NCBI RefSeq assembly: GCF_000160035.2
Contig: NZ_KI535366.1
Span: 149,571 to 213,570, forward strand
Source of the DNA: Catonella morbi ATCC 51271
GTDB taxonomy: Bacteria; Bacillota; Clostridia; Lachnospirales; Lachnospiraceae
Length of the DNA: 64,000 bases
Reading direction: 5' to 3'
The position numbers were made by a program, and so were the translations under genes. The notes beneath the pieces are model-generated. The model searched no databases and was not told the origin of the DNA. It saw only the letters and a list, made by a program, of their open reading frames with translations. Position 1 is the stretch's first letter, and every line of letters begins with the position of its first letter. Shown here in pieces: positions 32,862 through 40,546 of this stretch.

Positions 32862-33527
32862 ATGAGCTTAGAAATAGAAAAATACTATGAAATATTAAGA
32901 AAGTCCGAATTATTTTTAGACTTAGATTTAGAAGCAATACTTCATATTGTAAATTGTCTCAAAGGCTATATCCGTATATATAAGTCAGGAAGTGTCGTTC
33001 TACCCTATGGGAGTAAAACAGAGTATGCAGGAGTTGTACTTTCGGGAAAGCTGGCTCTTGTGATTCCGGAAGCGGACGGAAGTGAGACTAATATGGGTAA
33101 TATAACTGAGTCCGGATTTTTTGCCTGTGCAAATGCCTGTATTTCGGGACAAAAATACTTGGCCAGTGCAGTTGCAAAGAAAGAAACAAAAATTCTTTTT
33201 TTGAAACTTTCTAATCTATTTGAATCCTATGCAATAAAATGTCAGTATGCCTCTATGATGACTGTAAATGTTTTAAGGCAGATAGCGGAAGAAAAAGTGA
33301 TTCAGGATAAAAGAATCAGGGTTATGGGGCAAAAGAGTATAAGGGCTAAGGTTATTTCTTATATAGAAGAATTTCTTACAGATATCAACAATGGGATTAA
33401 AACTATGAATAATCAGGAGCTGGCTAACTTCCTCGGGGTGGACAGAAGTGCTCTGTCGAGGGAAATATCCAGGATGAGAAAAGAGGGAATACTGGAAGAA
33501 ACCGAATTAAAAATAAAGACTTATTGA
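32862..33527 (+). CDS. Crp/Fnr-family transcriptional regulator
   Basis: A 221-residue regulator with an N-terminal cyclic-nucleotide-binding-like beta barrel (about 15-125) and a C-terminal HTH-Crp domain (about 150-221), MNNQELANFLGVDRSALSRE being the recognition region. The effector barrel lacks the N-terminal cysteine cluster of true Fnr; three cysteines (CANACIS and others) sit in the barrel and might sense redox or metal, which is inference. It sits between ydcF and an iron-type ABC operon, so both are candidate targets. ATG 32862 follows AAGGAG. Confidence 0.9.
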   Translation: MSLEIEKYYEILRKSELFLDLDLEAILHIVNCLKGYIRIYKSGSVVLPYGSKTEYAGVVLSGKLALVIPEADGSETNMGNITESGFFACANACISGQKYLASAVAKKETKILFLKLSNLFESYAIKCQYASMMTVNVLRQIAEEKVIQDKRIRVMGQKSIRAKVISYIEEFLTDINNGIKTMNNQELANFLGVDRSALSREISRMRKEGILEETELKIKTY

Positions 33528-33556
33528 TAAAAATATTCAATTAATATTAAAAAGTG

Positions 33557-33621
33557 TTGCAGTTGCAATAGAAAAAATTCAAAACCTAAAATATACTTTG
33601 ATTAGTCTAAGCTAACTAATC
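33557..33621 (+). promoter_or_regulatory. Regulatory region of the FecCD-type ABC operon
   Basis: TTGCAGTTGCAA (33557-33568) resembles the TTGCAA boxes before ydcF. A TATACT (33592-33597) can serve as -10. Just after it GATTAGT (33600-33606) and ACTAATC (33615-33621) form a perfect seven-pair dyad with an eight-base spacer, a possible repressor site overlapping the transcription start. Confidence 0.45.
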
Positions 33622-33640
33622 TATACTTTAGGAGGATAAT

Positions 33641-34858
33641 ATGAAAAAAATAAGATTAACAGCACTCGTGATAGGGGCAGTCATAGCGTTAAGTGCCTGC
33701 GGAGGAAATACGGCAAATATAGAGAAAAAGAGCAGTGTAACTCAGAATACCTCTGTATCACAGGCAAGTTCAGCTAAAACGTCATCAGCTTCTATGGCAA
33801 GTACAAGTTCAGCTGCAAGCAATACAAGCAGTGAGACAAAGACAGCGGGTACACATACAGTAGTTGACCATGGCGGTAATACGGTAGAGGTTCCTAATGA
33901 GATAAACAGAATAGTTATAGATCAGATTCCTATTTTATCTACTTATATGGCTTATTTTGAAGGAAGTGCACCTAAATTAGTCGGTTTTGCCGGTTCATTT
34001 AAGGATATTATAACGAAGACAGCACTCAAGAATATAGCTCCGGAACTTTTTGAAAGCAGTGATACAGTTTATGCACAGAGCGATTTAAATATAGAAGAAA
34101 TTATAAAACTTAAACCGGATGTCATATTCTATAATGCTCAGAACAAGGAACATGCTGAAATACTTAAAAAATCAGGAATACCGGCAGTAGGTTTTGCAAC
34201 CGTTGGAGCAAGCACTCCCGCTGATCCGATAGAAAGATATAAAGAGTGGCTGAGGCTTTTGGAGGATGTATTCGGCGAAAAAGGTAAGATGGATAAGTTC
34301 ATAGCCGAGGGTGACAAGATAGTGGCTGATGTTACGGAAAGAATAGCCAAGGTTGATGATAAAGACAGACCTGATACTATGATACTTTGGAAATATGCAA
34401 ACGGTGTCCCTATGGTCGCAGGTAAAGGCTCATTCGGAGATTTCTGGCTTCAGAGATTGAAGGTTAAGAATCTGGCAGGAGAGACCAAAGGCTTTGCGCA
34501 GGTAAGTATGGAGCAGATATATAAGTGGAATCCTTCACTTCTGCTTTTGGATGGACCGGGACTTCTTGATATGATTCCGTCGGATGTTATAGAAAATAAG
34601 GTAGAAGGTGCGGATTTCTCTACTATAAAGGCTGTAAAGGATAAGAGGGTATATAATACAACACTTGGTATGTGGAACTGGTTTACACCTAACCCTGACG
34701 GACCTTTAGTTCTTGCCTGGCTTGCCTGCAGAACATATCCTGAGCAGTTTAAGGATTATCCGCTTGAAGATACTATCCGCAAATATTATAAAGATTTTTA
34801 TGGTTACGATGTTACCGATGAGGAAATGAAGGGGATGTTAGATTATAATGAAAGATAA
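33641..34858 (+). CDS. Iron/heme/corrinoid-type ABC transporter substrate-binding lipoprotein
   Basis: A 405-residue binding protein. The signal ends in the lipobox LSAC (Cys about 20), followed by a Ser/Thr-rich linker of about 45 residues. The mature part is a two-lobe class III (BtuF/FhuD/HtsA) protein: TVVDHGGNTVEVP, IEEIIKLKPDVIFYNA, and GMWNWFTPNPDGPLVLAWLA near the end. It binds iron chelates, heme or corrinoid; the substrate cannot be read from the sequence. It is the first gene of an operon with permease, ATPase and a cupin protein. The ATG follows AGGAGG. Its stop overlaps the permease start. Confidence 0.9.
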   Translation: MKKIRLTALVIGAVIALSACGGNTANIEKKSSVTQNTSVSQASSAKTSSASMASTSSAASNTSSETKTAGTHTVVDHGGNTVEVPNEINRIVIDQIPILSTYMAYFEGSAPKLVGFAGSFKDIITKTALKNIAPELFESSDTVYAQSDLNIEEIIKLKPDVIFYNAQNKEHAEILKKSGIPAVGFATVGASTPADPIERYKEWLRLLEDVFGEKGKMDKFIAEGDKIVADVTERIAKVDDKDRPDTMILWKYANGVPMVAGKGSFGDFWLQRLKVKNLAGETKGFAQVSMEQIYKWNPSLLLLDGPGLLDMIPSDVIENKVEGADFSTIKAVKDKRVYNTTLGMWNWFTPNPDGPLVLAWLACRTYPEQFKDYPLEDTIRKYYKDFYGYDVTDEEMKGMLDYNER

Positions 34859-35876
34859 TCTTTGGATTAGAAATAATCATTTTACATTACTTTCATATGC
34901 GCTTATGTTTATTACCCCTATAGTATTTGCACTTATAGCACTTTGCAGCGGAAGAATGTTTCTGTCTGTAAAGGAAGTTGTGGACACATTGATGATGGTA
35001 ATAAACGGAAAGGGAGAGGAAGCTGAGTTCTATTCCATTATTATGAACATAAGATTGCCTCGAATTATAATGGCAATAATAGTGGGAATGGGATTGAGTC
35101 TGGCAGGCAGTACCTTCCAATCACTTTTTTCCAATCCGCTTGCTACACCTGATATTTTGGGTGTAACAAGTGGAACCTGTGTAGGAGCAATCTTAGCAAT
35201 TTTACTTGGCAGAAGTATATTAGAAGTACAGCTTATCGCACTTGTATTCGGACTTGCAGCGGTATGGATAACAATGAAGGTAGCAGGCAACGATACAGAA
35301 CGCTCAATAGTGTTTTTAGTGCTTTCGGGTGTTATAATTTCATCCCTGTTCAATGCTGTAGGCTCATTGCTAAAATATACGGCAGATCCGACAAGCAAGC
35401 TGCCCGAGATAACCTACTGGCTGATGGGAAGCTTTGCTTCAGCCTCCTACACAAAGATACTGATAGGAAGCCCGTTAATCTTGATAGGAGTAGCGGTTAT
35501 TTATCTGCTGAGATGGAAATTAAATATACTTTCGCTAAGTGAGGACGAGGCAAAGGCAAGCGGAATGGACATAAGAAAAATAAGACTGGCTTTCATACTT
35601 GCATCCACACTTATTACAGCTTCAAGTGTATCTATGTGTGGGCAGGTGGGTTGGATAGGACTTTTAGTTCCGCATCTTTCAAGAATGTTGGTAGGCAGCA
35701 ATAACAGATATGTAATTCCTATAAGCATGAGCATTGGAGCTGCATTTATGATTGCTATTGACACTATGTCAAGAAGCATAAGCGTAATAGAACTTCCTCT
35801 GTCGATACTGACTGCCATAGTTGGAGCTCCGATATTTATTTCGCTACTTAGAAGGAACAGGAAAAATTTAAGATGA
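34848..35876 (+). CDS. FecCD-family ABC permease
   Basis: A 342-residue polytopic permease of the BtuC/FecCD class with about nine or ten membrane helices. Visible: NIRLPRIIMAIIVGMGLSLAG and the SNPLATPDILGVTSG region, then GQVGWIGLLVPHLSRMLVG with the coupling helix region. Only one permease is encoded, so it presumably forms a homodimer. It overlaps the binding protein gene by 11 bases and the ATPase gene by 4, so these are translationally coupled. Confidence 0.95.
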   Translation: MKDNLWIRNNHFTLLSYALMFITPIVFALIALCSGRMFLSVKEVVDTLMMVINGKGEEAEFYSIIMNIRLPRIIMAIIVGMGLSLAGSTFQSLFSNPLATPDILGVTSGTCVGAILAILLGRSILEVQLIALVFGLAAVWITMKVAGNDTERSIVFLVLSGVIISSLFNAVGSLLKYTADPTSKLPEITYWLMGSFASASYTKILIGSPLILIGVAVIYLLRWKLNILSLSEDEAKASGMDIRKIRLAFILASTLITASSVSMCGQVGWIGLLVPHLSRMLVGSNNRYVIPISMSIGAAFMIAIDTMSRSISVIELPLSILTAIVGAPIFISLLRRNRKNLR

Positions 35877-36664
35877 TATTAGAAGTTTCAAATGGTGCAT
35901 TTTCTTATCCGGGTGGTAAGACAGTGATAAACGGTATTAACCTTGGTGTAGACAAGGGTGAAGCACTTTCGGTATTGGGACCTAACGGAGTCGGAAAGAC
36001 TACTTTGTTAAAATGTTGTCTGGGACTGCTAAATTTTAATAAGGGAGAGGCAAGACTGTATGGTAATGATATAAAAACCATGAAACCCAAAGACTTTTGG
36101 AGATCTGTGTCTTATATTCCGCAGTCTCATAATTTTGCATTTTCTTACAGCGGTATAGATTTGGTTGTGTTAGGTCGAAGTTCACATCTTAATACCTTTG
36201 AACAACCGGGTAAAAAAGATTATGAAAGGGCGTATGAAATACTTAAGGAAAACGGAATCCTGTATCTGGCAGATAAAGATTGCAATAAGATGAGCGGCGG
36301 AGAACTTCAGATGATACTGATAGCCAAGGCACTTATAAATGAACCAAAGCTCATAGTCCTTGATGAACCGGAGACTGGTCTTGATTTTCATAATCAGATT
36401 TTGGTTCTTGACTTGATAAATAAGTTGGTACATGAAGATGGACTCAGTGCAATTATCAATACCCATTATCCTACCAACGCCCTTATGATATCCGATAAGA
36501 CTATTCTTATGAAAAAAGATGGTTCATATATTTATGGAAAGACAAATGAAATCCTCAATAAAACCAATATTGAAGATGCTTTTGATGTTGAAATTATCAT
36601 AAATGAAGGGGATTATAAAGGAGAGAAAAAGAAAAGTATAATTCCCGTTGCAATCAGACGATAA
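35873..36664 (+). CDS. ABC transporter ATP-binding protein (iron/corrinoid type)
   Basis: A 263-residue ATPase of the FepC/BtuD type. Walker A GPNGVGKTT (residues about 35-43), Q-loop PQSHNF, signature MSGGELQM, Walker B LIVLDEPETGLD and switch INTHYP are all present. It starts at ATG 35873, four bases inside the permease gene, and powers the importer encoded by the two preceding genes. Confidence 0.95.
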   Translation: MILEVSNGAFSYPGGKTVINGINLGVDKGEALSVLGPNGVGKTTLLKCCLGLLNFNKGEARLYGNDIKTMKPKDFWRSVSYIPQSHNFAFSYSGIDLVVLGRSSHLNTFEQPGKKDYERAYEILKENGILYLADKDCNKMSGGELQMILIAKALINEPKLIVLDEPETGLDFHNQILVLDLINKLVHEDGLSAIINTHYPTNALMISDKTILMKKDGSYIYGKTNEILNKTNIEDAFDVEIIINEGDYKGEKKKSIIPVAIRR

Positions 36665-36718
36665 GTCGTATAATATATCATTTAATGAATGTAAACTATT
36701 TTGACAAGGGAGGCGGCT

Positions 36719-37369
36719 ATGATTAAAGGCGGTAAATTTAAGTTTTCAGAAGAATATAAGATAAAAAATGAACTTACCATTTCTACAAAATTAGGACTTT
36801 CAGATGCACCTATTACTTATTTCAGACTTGGAAAAGGTACTGATATAAGTAAGGAAAGTTATGACTGTCCGGTACTTTACATAGGTACAGCTGGATTTGG
36901 CAGGTTTAATCTGAATGAAAATGATAGGGTGCAGATGTCTGAAAATGCCTTGTTATATGTAGCACCCAAAACTTTATGCGGTATGTCGGCCGGTACAGAA
37001 AGCGGCCTGTCATATATAGAAATATTACTTGAAAAGGAGATAAATATGAATAGTGTATTAAAAGCAGGAGAGGTTACAAAATTAAAAAACTTACTTGATT
37101 ATGAGAAGGGAAGCATAGCAAATGTAGACCTTATCGGTCAGGACAATCTTAAGTTTATGATAATGGCTTTTGATGAGGGCTGCTATCTTTCAGAGCATCG
37201 TGCTCCGGGTGAAGCAATTGTTTTTGCTCTTGAAGGCAAGGGAATTATAAATTATGAGGGTACAGACTATGAGGTAAACGAAGGAGATAACTTCAAATTT
37301 GATAAAAATGCCCTTCACAGTGTAAAGGCAGTCGGAAGATTTAAGATGGCACTTTTACTTGTAAAATAA
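36719..37369 (+). CDS. Two-domain cupin protein
   Basis: A 216-residue bicupin. The second barrel has the best metal-type motif: SEHRAPGEAIVFALEGKG, then GDNFKFDKNALHSVKA. The first barrel (about 15-105) is degenerate. No signal peptide. It begins at ATG 36719 after GGGAGG; a TTG at 36701 overlaps that site. It lies 54 bases after the iron-type ABC ATPase gene and is closed by a terminator, so it belongs to that operon and may process or store the imported ligand, but its activity is unknown. Confidence 0.85.
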   Translation: MIKGGKFKFSEEYKIKNELTISTKLGLSDAPITYFRLGKGTDISKESYDCPVLYIGTAGFGRFNLNENDRVQMSENALLYVAPKTLCGMSAGTESGLSYIEILLEKEINMNSVLKAGEVTKLKNLLDYEKGSIANVDLIGQDNLKFMIMAFDEGCYLSEHRAPGEAIVFALEGKGIINYEGTDYEVNEGDNFKFDKNALHSVKAVGRFKMALLLVK

Positions 37370-37384
37370 TAGGCATAGTATAAT

Positions 37385-37423
37385 AAGGCGGCAGATTTCT
37401 GTAAGGAAGGATGCCGTCTTTTA
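37385..37423 (+). terminator. Terminator after the FecCD-type operon
   Basis: AAGGCGGCA (37385-37393) pairs with TGCCGTCTT (37412-37420), one G-U pair, followed by TTT. It separates the cupin gene from der. Confidence 0.85.
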
Positions 37424-37512
37424 ATACGTAATAAATTCTAACCTTTACAAACACCCCTCAATAAGGTAAAATTACAGAGTAGCGTAAAACATAACAAATT
37501 TAGAGGTGAAAT

Positions 37513-38850
37513 TTGAAACCAATAGTAGCGATAGTGGGAAGACCTAATGTAGGTAAATCCACACTTTTTAATAAACTTGCAGGCAGTGACATTTCTATAG
37601 TGAAAGATACTCCCGGTGTAACCAGAGACAGAATATACGCTGATGCTGAGTGGCTCAATAAGGCATTTACAATGATAGACACAGGCGGTATAGAGCCTGA
37701 TACAAGCGACATGATGCTTGCCAATATGCGTGAACAGGCTGAAATAGCTATAGATACTGCAGATGTAATTATATTTATAACAGATGTAAAAACCGGACTT
37801 GTGGACTCTGACAATCAGGTAGCTCATATGCTTAGAAAATCCAAAAAACCTGTGGTTTTGGTAGTTAATAAGGTAGATAATCCTGTTAAACAGCAGGCAG
37901 ATGTATATGAATTTTATAACCTCGGACTTGGTGAACCGTTTCCTATATCCTCTGTAAACCAGACCGGTATAGGTGATATGCTTGATGAAGTAATTAAACA
38001 TTTTCCTGAGGATAGCCCTGAGGCAGAAGAAGATGATACCCCTAAGATAGCCATTATAGGTAAGCCGAATGTAGGCAAATCATCTATAATCAACAGGCTT
38101 CTTGGCGAAAACAGGGTTATAGTTTCCGATGTTGCCGGCACTACAAGAGATGCTATAGATACCAGAATCCGCAGAAACGGTAAGGACTATATAATGATAG
38201 ATACTGCCGGTATCCGCAGAAAAAGCCGTATCAAAGAAGATATTGAGTACTACAGTATAGTAAGAACAGTATCTGCTGTTGAAAGAGCCGATATAGTCGT
38301 GCTTGTTATAGATGCAACCGAAGGTATAACCGAACAGGATGCAAAGATAGCGGGAATAGCTCACGAGCGCGGTAAGGGTATAATAGTAGCCGTAAATAAA
38401 TGGGATTTGATTGAGAAAACCGATAAGACTATGAATGAGCATACCAAGAAGCTTAAGGAAATACTTGCTTATATGCCTTATGCCGAGTTTCTTTTCATAT
38501 CTGCGGTAAGCGGACAGCGTCTTAATAAACTTTTTGACCTTATAGATGTGGTTATTCAGTATCACACCTTGAGAGTGTCAACCGGTGTGCTTAATGATAT
38601 TTTGGCCGAGGCTATAGCTATGCAGCAGCCGCCTACCGACAAAGGAAGAAGACTTAAGATTTACTATATAACCGAGGTATCCGTGAAACCGCCTACCTTC
38701 ATACTTTTTGTAAATAGCAAGAAACTTATGCATTATTCTTATACAAGATATATTGAAAATAAAATAAGAGAAGCTTTTGGCTTCACCGGAACGCCGCTTC
38801 GTTTCATTATCAGAGAAAGAAGTGCTGATGATACAACAAAAATACATTAA
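37513..38850 (+). CDS. der: GTPase Der (EngA)
   Basis: An essential 445-residue ribosome-assembly GTPase for the 50S subunit with two tandem G domains. Domain 1: [21 protein letters not shown] and NKVD; domain 2: [28 protein letters not shown]-terminal KH-like domain follows (about 355-445). Start is TTG 37513 with AGAGGTG upstream. The order der-plsY-gpsA is conserved in Firmicutes. Confidence 0.98.
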   Translation: MKPIVAIVGRPNVGKSTLFNKLAGSDISIVKDTPGVTRDRIYADAEWLNKAFTMIDTGGIEPDTSDMMLANMREQAEIAIDTADVIIFITDVKTGLVDSDNQVAHMLRKSKKPVVLVVNKVDNPVKQQADVYEFYNLGLGEPFPISSVNQTGIGDMLDEVIKHFPEDSPEAEEDDTPKIAIIGKPNVGKSSIINRLLGENRVIVSDVAGTTRDAIDTRIRRNGKDYIMIDTAGIRRKSRIKEDIEYYSIVRTVSAVERADIVVLVIDATEGITEQDAKIAGIAHERGKGIIVAVNKWDLIEKTDKTMNEHTKKLKEILAYMPYAEFLFISAVSGQRLNKLFDLIDVVIQYHTLRVSTGVLNDILAEAIAMQQPPTDKGRRLKIYYITEVSVKPPTFILFVNSKKLMHYSYTRYIENKIREAFGFTGTPLRFIIRERSADDTTKIH

Positions 38851-38861
38851 TAGGAGCATAT

Positions 38862-39494
38862 ATGTTAAGTGCAATTGTTATTATTTTAGGATATGTATTT
38901 GGCAATTTTCCTACGGGACTTATTGTCGGAAAACTCAACAATATTGATATAAGGCAGAGCGGAAGCGGAAATATAGGCTCAACCAATGCACTTAGAACCT
39001 TAGGTTTTCTAAAAGGCGGACTTCCTACTTTGGTGGGAGATATATTAAAAGTTGTAATTCCCTGCCTTTTGGTAAAGCATCTTATTTGCCCGGGACTTGC
39101 AGGTAATGAAATTGGTTATTTAAGTACAAACTATTTTGTACTTTTATGCGGATTCGGAGTTGTACTCGGACATAATTTTCCTGCTGTACTTGGTTTCCAT
39201 GGCGGAAAGGGTATAGCCTCTACCGGCGGTGCATTTCTCGTATTTAATTTTCCTATGACTATGATACCGCTTGCCGTATTTATTATAGTTTGCTATATAA
39301 CTAAGTATGTATCACTGGGTTCTATGATAGGTTTGATTTCAATTCCTGTTACTATTGCGTTTTTCTATCCGGGACAGTGGGCACTGGTTCTGGTGGCTTC
39401 ATTTTATGCAATTTTAGGAATTGCAAGACATAAGCCAAATATTGAAAGACTTATGAAGGGGACTGAGAATAAACTGGGACAGAAGAAAAAGTAA
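38862..39494 (+). CDS. plsY: Acyl-phosphate:glycerol-3-phosphate acyltransferase PlsY
   Basis: PlsY transfers an acyl group from acyl-phosphate to glycerol-3-phosphate, the first membrane step of phospholipid synthesis. This 210-residue protein has five or more membrane helices and the three conserved loops: SGSGNIGSTNALRTLG, GHNFPAVLGFHGGKGIAS and GSMIGLIS. It lies 11 bases after der and 12 before gpsA, which supplies its glycerol-3-phosphate substrate. Confidence 0.97.
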   Translation: MLSAIVIILGYVFGNFPTGLIVGKLNNIDIRQSGSGNIGSTNALRTLGFLKGGLPTLVGDILKVVIPCLLVKHLICPGLAGNEIGYLSTNYFVLLCGFGVVLGHNFPAVLGFHGGKGIASTGGAFLVFNFPMTMIPLAVFIIVCYITKYVSLGSMIGLISIPVTIAFFYPGQWALVLVASFYAILGIARHKPNIERLMKGTENKLGQKKK

Positions 39495-39506
39495 AGAGGA
39501 GGCAGT

Positions 39507-40529
39507 ATGAAAATTGCAGTATTGGGTGCGGGTACCTGGGGAAGTGCCTTGACAATTTTACTTAACAACAATGGGCATGAACTTACGCTTTGGACTGCTG
39601 TTGAAAAAGAGTTTAATGAATTAAACGATACAAGAACAGTAAAGAACCTTAAAGGTGTAAAATTAGATGACAGAATAAAGCTTACAAACGATATAAGCTC
39701 TGCCTGCAAGGATAAGGAGCTTATAGTATTTGCAGTTGCCTCTCCTTATGTGAGAATAACAGCTAAAAAGGCGGCTCCTTTTATAGACAGAAAAATACCT
39801 GTTGTAAATGTGGCTAAGGGAATTGAAGAAGATACTCTTATGACTTTGACAGAAATTATTGAAAGTGAATTTGAAGCAAATAATGGAGACAAGGGTATAG
39901 TCACAGTACTTTCAGGACCAAGCCATGCCGAAGAAGTGTCTGTCGGGATGCCTACTACAGCAGTAGTAGGAGCTAAATCAAGGGAAATTGCCTGCATGAT
40001 ACAGGACGCTTTTATGTCTGAGAGATTCAGAGTATACACAAGCCCTGATATCATAGGAATAGAGCTTGGCGGCTCTCTTAAAAATGTAATCGCCCTTGCA
40101 GCAGGTGTAATAGACGGACTCGGACTTGGTGATAATGCAAAGGCTGCTCTTATAACCAGAGGAATTTCGGAAATAGGCAGGCTCGGTATGAAGCTAGGCG
40201 GTAAGCTTGAAACTTTTGCAGGACTTTCAGGCATAGGCGACCTTATAGTTACCTGTTGTTCAACCCACAGCCGTAACCACAATGCGGGCTTCCTTATGGG
40301 ACAGGGCAAGACCATGGAAGAAGCCATGGCAGAGGTAGGACAGGTGGTAGAAGGTGTATATTCCGCAAAGGCTGCCGGTAAGCTGGCTCACGTAAATAAT
40401 ATAGATATGCCTATAGTTGAACAGATGAATAAGGTATTATTTGAAAATAAGAAGGCAGAAGATGCGCTCAGCGAACTGCTTTTAAGAGATAAAAAGGATG
40501 AACACTCAGGTTTTGACTGGGATGAGTAA
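39507..40529 (+). CDS. gpsA: NAD(P)-dependent glycerol-3-phosphate dehydrogenase
   Basis: A 340-residue GpsA that reduces dihydroxyacetone phosphate to sn-glycerol-3-phosphate. Rossmann loop LGAGTWGSAL, GPSHAEEVS, and the catalytic Lys in GGSLKNVIALAAG are visible. The start follows AGAGGAGG. It lies 12 bases after plsY; the mutS gene follows after 17 bases. Confidence 0.97.
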   Translation: MKIAVLGAGTWGSALTILLNNNGHELTLWTAVEKEFNELNDTRTVKNLKGVKLDDRIKLTNDISSACKDKELIVFAVASPYVRITAKKAAPFIDRKIPVVNVAKGIEEDTLMTLTEIIESEFEANNGDKGIVTVLSGPSHAEEVSVGMPTTAVVGAKSREIACMIQDAFMSERFRVYTSPDIIGIELGGSLKNVIALAAGVIDGLGLGDNAKAALITRGISEIGRLGMKLGGKLETFAGLSGIGDLIVTCCSTHSRNHNAGFLMGQGKTMEEAMAEVGQVVEGVYSAKAAGKLAHVNNIDMPIVEQMNKVLFENKKAEDALSELLLRDKKDEHSGFDWDE

Positions 40530-40546
40530 AGATAGAAAGGCAAAAA

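Noticed and set aside
33528-33640. Cobalamin riboswitch before the FecCD-type importer
   Set aside because: The gap is only 113 bases with no B12-box; there is no room for the aptamer.
39746-40327. 193-residue ORF on the - strand
   Set aside because: It lies wholly opposite gpsA, which has all its motifs; composition (Ser, Pro, Ile-rich) fits a shadow frame.
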